The notes: generated by a model from the sequence alone, not told the origin. Positions 33,977-42,520 are shown, counted from the stretch's first letter. The stretch is DNA of 64,000 nucleotides from DASSSQ01 sp963839285 (GCA_963839285.1 CAWIUN010000016.1:1-64000); one strand, 5' to 3'. A program made the numbers and translations.

Positions 33977-34974
33977 GCCCGCGCTCCTGGCTGCCGCTGG
34001 CGCTGATGACGACCCTGATCCTGGCGCTCGGCGCCTACGCGACCATGCACGAGTCGGCCTTCCTGACCCGGTACAACCTCGGCAACCTGCTGCTGACGAC
34101 GCTGCCCCTCGCGCTCGTCGCCCTCGGTCAGACGAACGCGCTGCTCGTCGGCGGCTTCGACGTCTCCGTCGCCGCGCTGATGACGATGTGCGTGGTCACG
34201 GCCTCGTTCACGCTCCAGCCGGGCGGGTCGTGGCTCGTGCTCGTTCCCGGTGCCCTCGCGCTCGTCGGCGTCGGGGTGGCGACGGGCCTGTTCAACGCCC
34301 TGCTGATCCACGTGCTCCGGCTCCCCTCGATCATCGCCACGCTCGGGACGCTGAGCATCCTCGAGGGGCTGTCGCTGCTCCTGCGCGACCATCCGGAGGG
34401 CACGATCAACCCGGAGGTGATCTCGTCGCTCACGACCGGCATCGGCTTCGTGCCGGTCGCGTTCGCAGGCGTCGTCGTGCTCGCTGTCCTCGGCGATCTC
34501 TGGCTGTACCGCACGCGCTCGGGCCTGACGGTGCGGTCCGTCGGCCTCGACGAGACGTCGTCGCGGCGGCTCGGGATGGGAACGGGCCGGACGCTGATCC
34601 TCGCCTTCGTCGCCTGCTCGGTGATGGCGTCGATCGCCGGGTTCTACCTGGCGGCCCAGGTGCAGATCGGGTCGCCGATCATCGGCAACTACGCGCTCGA
34701 GAGCATCGCGGCCGCCGTCCTCGGCGGCGCGAGCCTCGCCGGCGGGAAGGGCTCCTTCGTCGGAACGCTGCTCGCCGCGCTCTTCCTGACCGAGATCGAC
34801 AACGTCCTGCCGCTGTTCCAGCAGCCGACGGAGTACGCGGAGATGACGATCGGCGTGTTGATCCTGCTCGCGCTCGTCCTCTACCAGGCGCCGGAGCTCC
34901 TGCTCCGGCTCCGGGCGAGCCGGCGGAAGCTCGAGCCGGCTCCGGCGCGGTCGGGCGAGGCGTCGGCGGTCTGA
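33973..34974 (+). CDS. ribose-type ABC transporter permease 2
   Basis: A 333-residue permease beginning at GTG (overlap with the ATPase stop). It has the same family signatures as permease 1: ALGQTNALLVGGFDVSVAALMT, RLPSIIATLGTLSILEG, SVGLDETSSRRLGM and ESIAAAVLGGASLAGGKGS. Two different permeases imply a heterodimeric channel. It converges with the XRE-cupin regulator gene two bases beyond its stop. Confidence 0.9.
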   Translation: MSPRSWLPLALMTTLILALGAYATMHESAFLTRYNLGNLLLTTLPLALVALGQTNALLVGGFDVSVAALMTMCVVTASFTLQPGGSWLVLVPGALALVGVGVATGLFNALLIHVLRLPSIIATLGTLSILEGLSLLLRDHPEGTINPEVISSLTTGIGFVPVAFAGVVVLAVLGDLWLYRTRSGLTVRSVGLDETSSRRLGMGTGRTLILAFVACSVMASIAGFYLAAQVQIGSPIIGNYALESIAAAVLGGASLAGGKGSFVGTLLAALFLTEIDNVLPLFQQPTEYAEMTIGVLILLALVLYQAPELLLRLRASRRKLEPAPARSGEASAV

Positions 34975-34976
34975 CG

Positions 34977-35609
34977 CTACTCGGCGCGGAGGTCGGCGAC
35001 GCGGCCGATCACGACCCAGATCGCGTGGACGGGCTCGTCGCCGATCGCCCAGAGGCGGTGCGGCGAGGTCGAGTCGAACCCGATCGAGCAGCCGGGGCCG
35101 AGCTCGTACTCCTCGAAGCCGACGCGCACGCCGAGCGTCCCGCCGTCACGTAGCCGTACTCCCTGCCCGCCGTGCCGGACGAGCGCGTCGGCCGGGCACG
35201 ACGCGGCGCCGACGGGGTAGACGACGTAGAGGAACTCGACGTCGCCCTCGCCGCCCGGCGTCAGCCGCTCCCAGCGCACCCCGGACTCGAGGCTGATCAC
35301 GCGCCGTGTCTCCGGCCGCTCGACGAGACCGTTCCCGCTCGCCGGCCGGACGACGCGCTCCCCGGCGCTGGGCGCGTCGCCGAAGACCTCGCCCATCGTC
35401 ATGCCGAGCTCGGTGACGAGGGCGTAGAGCGTGCTGACCGACGGGTTGACGCGGTCGAGCTCGATCTGCGAGACGAGGCTCGGCGAGACGCCGACGCGCC
35501 GCGCGAGCTCCCGCAGGCTGATGCCGCGCTGCTCGCGCTCCGCGCGGAGGCGGTTGCCGATCTTGGACGCCTCGAAGCCTCGATCCGAACCGCGATCCGT
35601 GACAGCCAC
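34977..35609 (-). CDS. XRE-family regulator with C-terminal cupin
   Basis: About 210 residues. The helix-turn-helix is at residues 18-70 (IGNRLRAEREQRGISLRELAR, GVSPSLVSQIELDRVNPSVST); the cupin follows (WERLTPGGEGDVEFLYVVYPV, FEEYELGPGCSIGFDSTSPHR). Such regulators often sense the substrate of the pathway they control. Between HGGQ and GGTLGV the sequence reads GVRLRD, whereas the +1 frame reads EYGYVT, the expected cupin motif; an insertion and a nearby deletion may have scrambled six residues. It is the last gene of the dehydrogenase-M24-bicupin operon. Confidence 0.85.
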   Translation of the reverse strand: MAVTDRGSDRGFEASKIGNRLRAEREQRGISLRELARRVGVSPSLVSQIELDRVNPSVSTLYALVTELGMTMGEVFGDAPSAGERVVRPASGNGLVERPETRRVISLESGVRWERLTPGGEGDVEFLYVVYPVGAASCPADALVRHGGQGVRLRDGGTLGVRVGFEEYELGPGCSIGFDSTSPHRLWAIGDEPVHAIWVVIGRVADLRAE

Positions 35610-35613
35610 GTCG

Positions 35614-36552
35614 CTACCGTAGCCGCTCGGGATCGCCGAGCCGCTCCGCCAGATACTCCCAGTCGCGCTCGAACCGGTACGAGTGGCGCGGCGGCGGCCC
35701 GGGCGCCGACGTCTCGAGCCAGCGCACGCGCGCGCCCTTCGTCTCGTAGAAGGCATGCGTGCAGCCGCTCGCCGTCCAGAAGACGTCGCCCGGCCCGAGC
35801 GTGTGGCGGTCGCCGTCCGCGACGACGTCGACCTCGCCCTCGAGCATGTAGTACGACTCCTCGAACGGGTGGTCGTGCGGATGCGCGACGGCGCCGGGCT
35901 CGTAGGCGACCATGAACATCGTGTGGAGCTGCGCGTCGAGCCGCTGGTCGACCAGCATCTTGACCGCGATCCCGCTGTAGGCGAGGACGGCGGTCGCCAT
36001 GCTCGCCGAGACGGTCGGAGCGCCGACGGCGGCACCCTGCCGGAGGCGGTCGAGGTCCATCTGGCCCTCGGTGAGCAGGAAGAGGTTGCGGTTTCGCGGG
36101 TCGCGGACGTCGAGCGGCTCGGCGGGCCCGCCGGCCGGAGGGCCGAGGAAGAAGGTGTCGCTGCCGTCCGGCCGCGGCCGCGGCGCCGCCATCTCGATCC
36201 AGAGGGCGCGGTCGTCGCAGCGCCAGGCATGCGGCACGCCCACCGGCGCGAGCCCGCAGGCGCCCGGCTGCAGCGCGATCGCCCGGCCGTCGAGGACGAG
36301 CACGGGCTCCCCCTCGAGCACGTAGAAGCTCGTCTCGTAGGAGTGGAGGTGCGTGTCGACGTGGCCGTCGGCGAGGGCCACGAGCGTGAGGGCCATGTGG
36401 GTCGAGCCGAGCGAGCCGGCGACGAGCCGGCAGGTCGTGAGGCCGCTCGCTCGGCCCGGGAGCGCCTCGTCGAGCCGGACGTCCTCGCGCCGGACGAGCC
36501 GGTAGGCGGGAAGCCCGTCCGCGAGCTGCCGGGTGCCGGTCTCCGAGCTCAC
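35614..36552 (-). CDS. bicupin, ureidoglycine aminohydrolase-like
   Basis: A 312-residue two-domain cupin. The N-terminal barrel has HVDTHLHSYETSFYVLEGEPVLVLDG and CGLAPVGVPHAWR; the C-terminal barrel has AVAHPHDHPFEESYYMLEGEVDVVADG and LGPGDVFWTASGCTHAF with the His/Glu metal set. The arrangement resembles (S)-ureidoglycine aminohydrolase, which releases ammonia in allantoin breakdown. GTG start overlaps the M24 gene stop (GTGA). The exact substrate is not provable; other bicupins are dioxygenases or isomerases. Confidence 0.75.
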   Translation of the reverse strand: MSSETGTRQLADGLPAYRLVRREDVRLDEALPGRASGLTTCRLVAGSLGSTHMALTLVALADGHVDTHLHSYETSFYVLEGEPVLVLDGRAIALQPGACGLAPVGVPHAWRCDDRALWIEMAAPRPRPDGSDTFFLGPPAGGPAEPLDVRDPRNRNLFLLTEGQMDLDRLRQGAAVGAPTVSASMATAVLAYSGIAVKMLVDQRLDAQLHTMFMVAYEPGAVAHPHDHPFEESYYMLEGEVDVVADGDRHTLGPGDVFWTASGCTHAFYETKGARVRWLETSAPGPPPRHSYRFERDWEYLAERLGDPERLR

Positions 36553-37898
36553 GAGCCGACTTCCACGGGACCGACGACCGCGGACGAGGCGACCGCCTCG
36601 GGAAGCCCGTCCTGCCCGCCGCCGCCGACGAGATCGGCGCCCCGGACGTAGGTGCGACCGGCGACGAGCAGCTCGTCGGCCGGGAAGCGCGTGATCACCT
36701 CGCAGCCGGTCGCCGTGACCACGACCTCCTCCTCGATCCGCGCGGCGGAGCGGCCGTCGCCCGCCGCGCAGTAGGTCTCGAGCGCGAAGACCATCCCCTC
36801 CTCGAGCGCGACCGGATGCTCGAGCGAGTGGACGCGCGAGATCATCGGCGACTCGTAGAGGCCGACGCCGATCCCGTGGCCGAACTGGAGGCCGAAGCAG
36901 GTCTCCTCGTCGGGGAAGCCGAGCTCCTCCGCGGTCGGCCACACCTCGGCGATCCGGTCGGTCGTCATCCCCGGGCGGACGAGCTCGATCGCGGCGTCGA
37001 GCCACTCGCGGCACTGCTTGTAGGCGTCGAGCTGGGCCTGGTTGACGCCGCCGACGTTGAACGTGCGGTAGTAGCACGTCCGGTAGCCCATGAACGAGTG
37101 GATGATGTCGAAGAAGGCCTGGTCGCCGGGGCGGAGCAGCCGGTCGGAGAAGACGTGCGGGTGCGGGTTGCAGCGGTCGCCCGAGACGGCGTTGATCGCC
37201 TCGACCTGCTCCGAGCCCATCTCGAAGAGCAGCTGGTGCGCCCTCCCGACGATCTCGTGCTCGTAGACGCCGGGACGGAGCAGGCGGTAGATCTCCTCGT
37301 AGACGGCGTCGACGAGCCCTGCGGACTGGTCGAGCAGCGCGATCTCCTGCGCCGTCTTGATCCGCCGGGCGTCGAGCATCACCTGCGAGCCGTCGGTCAC
37401 CTCGAGACCGGCCCGCTGGAGCGCCTCGACCGTGATCAGGTCGGCCATGTCCACGCCGAGCGGCGCGTCGTGCAGGTCGAGCGCGCGCAGCTCCCCCGCG
37501 ATCCGCGCCCCGAGCCGGTCCGGGATCCCCGTCTCGACCGGCATCGCCCCGCGCATCGGCGCGACGCCGGCGCGGAAGTTCTCCGGCGGCAGCCAGGGCG
37601 CGAACAGCTGGTGGTGCCGTGCCGCCGAGCCGAAGTCCCAGAGGATCGGCTCCGCGCCGCGGGCGAGGAGCGCGTAGCGGGCGTTCTTGTCGCGCGCCCA
37701 CTCGCCGATGTGCGTGCTCGTGACGTAGCGGATGTTGTTCGGGTCGAAGAGCAGGACCGCGCCGAGGTCGGAGCGGTCGAGGGCCGCCTTGGCACGCGCC
37801 AGCCGCTCTTCGCGCAGGCGCGGAAAGTCGATCCGCTGCTCCCAGTCGACCGCCCGCGTCGCGTCGGGGGAAGCCACGGTCCTGTCGCGCATCGTCAT
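36549..37898 (-). CDS. M24-fold (creatinase-like) hydrolase
   Basis: A 449-residue pita-bread-fold protein with N-terminal creatinase domain (LRYVTST-like NNIRYVTSTHIGEW) and C-terminal catalytic domain: NAVSGDRCNPHPHVFSDR, PGDQAFFDIIHSFMGYRTCYYRTF, QFGHGIGVGLYESPM and EEGMVFALETYC, ARIEEEVVVT. Aminopeptidases have a second Asp in the FDIIHSF-GYRTCYYRTF stretch; here it is Cys/Tyr, as in creatinase, which uses the fold without metal. It may therefore cleave a guanidino or ureido bond. Middle gene of a coupled operon. Confidence 0.8.
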   Translation of the reverse strand: MTMRDRTVASPDATRAVDWEQRIDFPRLREERLARAKAALDRSDLGAVLLFDPNNIRYVTSTHIGEWARDKNARYALLARGAEPILWDFGSAARHHQLFAPWLPPENFRAGVAPMRGAMPVETGIPDRLGARIAGELRALDLHDAPLGVDMADLITVEALQRAGLEVTDGSQVMLDARRIKTAQEIALLDQSAGLVDAVYEEIYRLLRPGVYEHEIVGRAHQLLFEMGSEQVEAINAVSGDRCNPHPHVFSDRLLRPGDQAFFDIIHSFMGYRTCYYRTFNVGGVNQAQLDAYKQCREWLDAAIELVRPGMTTDRIAEVWPTAEELGFPDEETCFGLQFGHGIGVGLYESPMISRVHSLEHPVALEEGMVFALETYCAAGDGRSAARIEEEVVVTATGCEVITRFPADELLVAGRTYVRGADLVGGGGQDGLPEAVASSAVVGPVEVGS

Positions 37899-38794
37899 CG
37901 AGGGGCCTCCTGTCGGTGAGCGTTCCGGAGGTTGAGGAAGAGCGCCATGAAGTCGTCGTCCCGGTAGCCCGCGTCGATCGCCGCCTGCAGGAGCGCCCGG
38001 AGCTCCTTCGCGACGGGCAGCTCGAGCCCGGCGGACGCGGCCGCGTCGAGCACGAGCTCGACGTCCTTCTCCATCAACGCGGTCGTGAAGGTGGCCGAGA
38101 AGTCGTCGCGCAGGAGCGCCTCGGTCTTGTACTTGACGAACGGCGCGCCGGCGGCGGAGCTGCCCATCACCTCGAGCAGGTCGCCGCGCGAGACGCCGCT
38201 GGCCTCCGCGAGCACGAGCGCCTCGGAGATCAGCTCGGCGAGGCCTGCGATCACGAGGTTGATCGCGAGCTTGACGGTCCGCGCCTGCTCGGCGTCGCCG
38301 ACGTGGTGGACGGTCGGGCCGATCGCGCGGATCACCGGCTCTGCCCGCTCGAAGACCTCGCGGGGGCCGGAGACGATGATGCTGAGGTTGCCGGCGCGAA
38401 CCACGGACGGGTTGCCGCTGACCGGGGCGCGGAGGTACCCGAGCGAGGCCGCGTCGGCGAGCTCCCCGACGCGCGCCGAGGCGGCCGGCGAGACCGTGCT
38501 CATGTCGACGAGCACGGTGCCGGGACGGGCCGACGCGGCGACGTCCGCGGCGACAGCCTCCAGGGCGCCGTCGTCGGCGAGCGAGGTGAGGACGAGGTCG
38601 ACCTCCTGCGCCAGCTCCGCCGGCGAGTCCGCCGCGGAAGCCCCGAGCGCCGCCACCGGCTCGACCTTCGCCCGCGTCCGGTTGTACACGCGAAGTGGGT
38701 TGCCCGCCGCCAGAATGCGCTCCGCAATCGCCGTCCCCATGTTGCCGAGACCGATCAACCCGACGGCGAGACGCGGGTCGGTAGAGGCGGTCAC
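37895..38794 (-). CDS. 3-hydroxyisobutyrate dehydrogenase/tartronate-semialdehyde reductase family
   Basis: A 299-residue NAD(P) oxidoreductase: VGLIGLGNMGTAIAERILAAG (Rossmann), DMSTVSPAASARV, APVSGNPSVVRAGNLSIIVSG and the catalytic Lys in ARTVKLAINLVIAG. Family members reduce tartronate semialdehyde or oxidise 3-hydroxyisobutyrate. With the bicupin and M24 genes, tartronate-semialdehyde reduction in a ureide route is an attractive guess but is not shown. First gene of the operon, starting with GTG; its stop overlaps the M24 ATG. Confidence 0.87.
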   Translation of the reverse strand: MTASTDPRLAVGLIGLGNMGTAIAERILAAGNPLRVYNRTRAKVEPVAALGASAADSPAELAQEVDLVLTSLADDGALEAVAADVAASARPGTVLVDMSTVSPAASARVGELADAASLGYLRAPVSGNPSVVRAGNLSIIVSGPREVFERAEPVIRAIGPTVHHVGDAEQARTVKLAINLVIAGLAELISEALVLAEASGVSRGDLLEVMGSSAAGAPFVKYKTEALLRDDFSATFTTALMEKDVELVLDAAASAGLELPVAKELRALLQAAIDAGYRDDDFMALFLNLRNAHRQEAPR

Positions 38795-38803
38795 TGTGCA
38801 GTA

Positions 38804-38832
38804 TGAATAAACGATCGCGGGCGCCGGGTCAA
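38804..38832 (-). promoter_or_regulatory. putative promoter of the dehydrogenase-M24-bicupin operon
   Basis: On the minus strand TTGACC (38832-38827) is 17 bases from TATTCA (38809-38804). Transcription would start only a few bases before the GTG at 38794, giving a nearly leaderless message. The -10 match is weak. Confidence 0.35.
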
Positions 38833-38923
38833 GAGCAGCGGAGCGATCGAGGGCCTCGGTTCCGCGGCGATCGCTTCCTTGTACAGCGGCACGGCACGCG
38901 GCGAGCCCGGCGGATCTCGCGTC

Positions 38924-40174
38924 TCAGAGGTCGGCGGCGAGCGTCGCCCAGCCGAAGTCGGGCTCGCCGACGGGGTCGCCCGAGAGCGGGTCGTAGAACT
39001 CGTTGAAGCCGTGGCGCGCGACGAGCTCGCGGGAGCGGGCGGCGATGTCGTCCGCGATCGCGTCGAAGCCGTGCTCGCGGAGGCCGTGCACGAGCAGCCA
39101 GTTCGTGTTCAGCGAGGCCGCTCCGCGCCAGATCAGGCGGATGCCCCGGACGCGGTTGTCGCGGCGGAACGAGGGCTCGTCCAGCGCGACCGAGGGGACC
39201 GGCCAGGGCGCGCCGAAGCGGCGCGGATCGGTCAGCGTCTCCGCCAGGCGGGCCGCGTGCTCGGCGGGCAGGTCCGGGAGCGCGAGCGGGGCGAGCCCGG
39301 CGACGGTCGCGGCCGTGTCCCACCGCTCGTCGGGGCCGCAGAGGTCGCGGAAGAGCCCGGCCCGCTCGTCGAAGCAGCGCTCCAGGAGGGTCGACGTGAC
39401 GCGGTCGGCGGTCGCGTCCGCCCAGGTCGCGGTCTCCTGCTCGCCGGCGCGGCGGGCGAGCCGCGCGAGCGCCCGCAGCGCGCGGCCGTGGACGACGTTG
39501 ACGAGCACGGACTCCTGGTGCGAGCGGCGGCGGAAGATCCGCTCGAGCCGGAAGCGCTCGAGCTTGTTGCGCAGCTCGGGCGCGCGGTAGCGGAGGAAGA
39601 TCGCGAGCGGGTGGCGCGCCTCCCGCCGGTGCCCGTCCCAGGCCGGGCTGTAGTCGAGGCCGGTCTCGAACTGCGAGATCACCGAGACGAGGCCGTCGCC
39701 GTCCGGGTCGCGCTCGGTCGCCAGGTAGCGGTGGAAGCGGACGAGCGCCGGCAGGACGCGGCGCAGGTACTCCTCGCCCGCGCCCGCCTCGACGATCCGC
39801 TCGACCGCGAGCGCGAGCACCGGCGGCTGGGTCTGCTCGGAGAACCGCGGCGCCTCGCCGACGAACGGGAGCCCGCGGCTCTCGAGGAAGTGCCACGACC
39901 ACCAGAGGAGCCGCTCCTGGTCCCAGAAGACGACGTGCGGGACGCGGCCGTCCGGCCGCTGCAGCGCAAGGAGGCCCTCGAGCTCGTCGATCGCCCGCGC
40001 GACGTCGAAGCGGGCCCAGACGATCGCGTGGAAGCAGGAGTCCCAGAGCCACTGGAACGGGTAGTGGCCCGGCGAGGGGGCGGTGAAGCGGAAGCTGCGG
40101 GCGCCGAGGCGTCCGTGGCGCGTGCTCCGCTCGAGCAGCTCGCGTGCGGCGGTCTCGATCGCGCGGTCGGCCAT
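38924..40174 (-). CDS. MGH1/GH63-like glycoside hydrolase
   Basis: A 416-residue all-helical (alpha/alpha)6 barrel. HYPFQWLWDSCFHAIVWAR carries the conserved Asp; QFETGLDYSPAWDGHRR, RGIRLIWRGAASLNTNWLLVHGL and GFNEFYDPLSGDP (Glu) follow. These match the mannosyl-glycoside/GH63-type domain acting on alpha-glycosides such as glucosylglycerate or mannosylglycerate. No signal peptide, so it is cytoplasmic. Adjacent to tRNA-Ser(GGA) on the other strand. Confidence 0.8.
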   Translation of the reverse strand: MADRAIETAARELLERSTRHGRLGARSFRFTAPSPGHYPFQWLWDSCFHAIVWARFDVARAIDELEGLLALQRPDGRVPHVVFWDQERLLWWSWHFLESRGLPFVGEAPRFSEQTQPPVLALAVERIVEAGAGEEYLRRVLPALVRFHRYLATERDPDGDGLVSVISQFETGLDYSPAWDGHRREARHPLAIFLRYRAPELRNKLERFRLERIFRRRSHQESVLVNVVHGRALRALARLARRAGEQETATWADATADRVTSTLLERCFDERAGLFRDLCGPDERWDTAATVAGLAPLALPDLPAEHAARLAETLTDPRRFGAPWPVPSVALDEPSFRRDNRVRGIRLIWRGAASLNTNWLLVHGLREHGFDAIADDIAARSRELVARHGFNEFYDPLSGDPVGEPDFGWATLAADL

Positions 40175-40204
40175 GCCCGCGGCACGGTACTCTCAGACGG
40201 TCGC

Positions 40205-40295
40205 GGAGAGGTGTCCGAGTTGGCCGAAGGAGCGCGACTGGAAATCGCGTACCCGTTCACAAGGCGGGTCGCGGGTTCGAATCCCGCCCTCTCCG
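40205..40295 (+). tRNA. tRNA-Ser(GGA)
   Basis: Acceptor GGAGAGG (40205-40211) pairs with CCTCTCC (40288-40294), discriminator G. Anticodon arm CGCGA-CTGGAAA-TCGCG gives GGA. Variable arm CCCGTTCACAAGGCGGG and T arm GCGGG-TTCGAAT-CCCGC are complete. CCA is not encoded. The frame of the cytochrome c gene on the opposite strand appears to run through it. Confidence 0.93.
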
Positions 40296-41007
40296 CCTGA
40301 AATCCAGCGTCTCGAGACAGAAGCTCCCCGCCGGGGAGCTTCTGCTCGCTGAGGAGCTCTTGCCGGCGACGGTGGAGACGTAGGCCGCGACGTTCGTGAT
40401 CTGCTCCGGCGTCAGCGTGCCCTTGAAGGCGGGCATCGCGCCGCCGCCGTTCACGACCTGGTGCTCGACCCTCGCCTGATCGGGCTGCAGCTGGTCGAGG
40501 TTCGGGCCGACGGTGCCGTTCGTGCTCGCGTCGGCGAGGGTGTGGCAGGCGGCGCAGTTGGCGGTGAAGACCTGCTTGCCGGCGGCGAGGTCGGCGCTGC
40601 TCCCCTGGGTCGTGGTCGCCTCGGTCGTCGTCGTCGCCTCGGTGGTCGTCGCCTCGGTCGTCGCCGTCGTCGGTCGTCGCCTCGGTCGTCGTCGTCGCCG
40701 TGCAGGTCGTCGTCGTCGCCTCGGTCGTCGCCGGGGCGCTCGTCGTCGCCTCCGCGCCGCCCGCCGCCTCGGCGCCGCCGGGCGACTCGCGGCCGAAGAA
40801 GAAGACGGCGGCGAGCATCGCCGCGAAGAAGCAGAGCGAGAGCGCGACGAAGCCGCCGACGTGGCGCCCCGGGAAGTCCGGCCGGCGGCGCGGGATCACC
40901 ATCGAGACGACGAGCGCGAACGAGACGACGGCCAGGCCGACGAGGCCGAGCCCGAGCTTGTGCCCGTTCGAGAGCGCGAAGACGATCACGGCGCCGGACG
41001 CTACCAC
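40257..41007 (-). CDS. membrane-anchored c-type cytochrome (frameshift in linker; 3' end uncertain)
   Basis: Two N-terminal membrane segments (IVFALSNGHKLGLGLVGLAVV and HVGGFVALSLCFFAAMLAAV) precede a Thr/Glu/Ala-rich linker and a small cytochrome c domain: VFTANCAACHTLADAS (heme motif CAACH), then MPAFKGTLTPEQITNVAAYV with the axial Met. The frame shifts by one surplus base inside the TTEA-coding repeat. After AYVSTVAGK the frame stays open into tRNA-Ser on the other strand; the native stop has probably been lost or lies near 40345. It is probably an electron carrier in respiration. Confidence 0.72.
40320..40342. terminator. bidirectional hairpin between tRNA-Ser(GGA) and cytochrome gene
   Basis: GAAGCTCCCC and GGGGAGCTTC form a perfect 10-bp stem with loop GCC, 25 bases after the tRNA. 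It is a good terminator for the tRNA and could also end the cytochrome transcript coming from the other side. Confidence 0.55.
40617..40735 (-). repeat. Thr-Thr-Glu-Ala coding tandem repeat
   Basis: Irregular copies of a 9-12 base unit around ACGACCGAGGCG encode the flexible linker of the cytochrome c protein. Slippage-prone repeats explain why this stretch carries a frameshift. Confidence 0.6.
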
Positions 41008-41022
41008 GCGCGGGCGGCGGCG

Positions 41023-41764
41023 CTAGCCGGTAGCGGTGTCGCCGGGCCGGGGCTCCTCGAGCTCCGTCTCCGGCGGCCCGACGGGGGCCGGCCTCGCCGG
41101 GCGGAGGAAGAGCAGCTCGTAGAGGACCGCCGCGACGGCGGCGCCGGCGAACGGGCCGAGGTACCAGACCCAGGCGCTCGACCAGTGGTTCGCGATCAGC
41201 TCGGGCCCGAGCGCCCGCGCCGGGTTGATCGCGCCGCCGGTGAGCGCGCCGGCCATCAGGACGTCGAAGGTGATCGTCAGGCCGATCGCGAGGCCCGCGA
41301 TCTGCTTGAAGGTGCCGCGCGGGTCGGCCGTCGTCGCGAAGTAGACCCAGACGAGGAAGAAGGCGAGCACGGCCTCGATCACGACCGCGTGCCCGGACGT
41401 GACCTGGTCGCCGAGCACCGGCGCGCCGCCCTTGATCGTGTCCCAGGCGCCCGAGGGGAGCACCCAGCGGAGCAGCGCGGCCGCGGCGATCGCGGCGGCG
41501 AACTGCGTCAGCCAGTAGACGAGCGCGAGCGGCGTCGAGATCCGGCGGGTGACGACGAACCCGAGCGTCACCGCCGGGTTGAAGTGGCCGCCGGAGATGT
41601 GGGCGACCGACGAGACCATGACCGCGACCGACGAGCCCGTAGGCGAGGCCGATGTCGGTCAGCGTCCGGGCGTAGACCATCGAGCCGGCGCCGACGAAGA
41701 CGAGCGCGAACGTGCCGACGAACTCGGCGGACGCGCGCCGCAGGTAGTCGCCTGCCATGGGCAT
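41023..41764 (-). CDS. MIP-family aquaporin/glycerol facilitator (one-base frameshift)
   Basis: Six membrane segments with both NPA boxes: SGGHFNPAVTLGF and TGGAINPARALGPEL. It starts MPMAGDYLRRASAEFVGTFALVFVGAGS. After IGLAYG near 41637 one surplus C breaks the frame; without it the protein reads SSVAVMVSSVAHISGGH and runs to 41023, about 246 residues. Water or small neutral solute transport is expected. Small residues near the second NPA favour an aquaporin, but selectivity cannot be settled. It directly follows the direction of neighbouring minus-strand genes. Confidence 0.85.
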
Positions 41765-41809
41765 TGCGGGGACTCTAACCCGTCCTGTCGGACGGCACCC
41801 GCGCGGGCA

Positions 41810-42520
41810 TCAGCCGAGCCAGGCGCCGCCGTTGTGGTCGATCGCCTGCCCGGTGACCATGCGCGCCTCGTCCGAGAGCAGCCAGGCGACCGTGCCGGCG
41901 ATCTCGGCGGGCTCGCTCATCCGGCCCATCGGCACGAAGCGCATCGCCTCCTCGTGCGCCGCCTCGCGGGTCGGGCCGATCGCGTCGAGGCCCTGCCACG
42001 ACATCTCCGTCGCGACCCAGCCCGGCACGATCGCGTTGACCGAGACCCGCGGCGCCAGCTCGACCGCGAACGAGCGGACGAGCCCATGGAGGGCCGCCTT
42101 CGAGGCCGAGTAGCCCGTGTAGTGGGGGACGCCGATCCGGGCGAGGATCGAGGAGGTGACGACGATCCGCTCGACGCCGAGCTCGAGCGCGGCGCGGATC
42201 GTCCAGTAGGTGCCGAAGAGGTTCGTGCGGACGATGTCCTCGAAGCGGTCGTCCGGGCCGGGGCGGTTCTCGCCGCCGATGCCCGCGTTGGCGACGAGCG
42301 CGTAGAGCGGCGGCTCGAGCCCGGCGAACGCCGCCTCGACCTGCGCCTGCTCGCGGATGTCGCAGGCGACGGCGCGGTCGACGTTCGGGCGGACGCGACC
42401 CGCGTCGCGGGCCATGCCCGTGACGGTCGCGCCCTCGTCGCGCAGCCGTGCGGCGATCGCGGCGCCGATGCCGCTGCCCGCGCCGGTGACGACGACGTGC
42501 CTGCCCTCGAAGCGCTTCAC
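41810..42520 (-). CDS. short-chain dehydrogenase/reductase, FabG-like
   Basis: About 236 residues with VVVTGAGSGIGAAIAARLRDEG, LVANAGIGGENRPG, catalytic Ser in VVTSSILARIG, YTGYSASKAALHG (Tyr and Lys) and the C-terminal VTGQAIDHNGGAWLG. A classical SDR; the closest-looking relatives are FabG-type oxidoreductases. The GTG start overlaps the stop of the epimerase upstream. The two genes probably act on a shared substrate, unknown. Confidence 0.88.
   Translation of the reverse strand: MKRFEGRHVVVTGAGSGIGAAIAARLRDEGATVTGMARDAGRVRPNVDRAVACDIREQAQVEAAFAGLEPPLYALVANAGIGGENRPGPDDRFEDIVRTNLFGTYWTIRAALELGVERIVVTSSILARIGVPHYTGYSASKAALHGLVRSFAVELAPRVSVNAIVPGWVATEMSWQGLDAIGPTREAAHEEAMRFVPMGRMSEPAEIAGTVAWLLSDEARMVTGQAIDHNGGAWLG

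Noticed and set aside
29852..38888. TGTACAGCG shared upstream of two operons as a regulator site
   Set aside because: The two nine-base copies at 29852 and 38880 have different surroundings and orientation relative to their genes; chance is likely.
40617..40735. Short-repeat array that could be CRISPR
   Set aside because: The units are 9-12 bases, contiguous and encode a TTEA linker; there are no unique spacers. No CRISPR array was found in the window.
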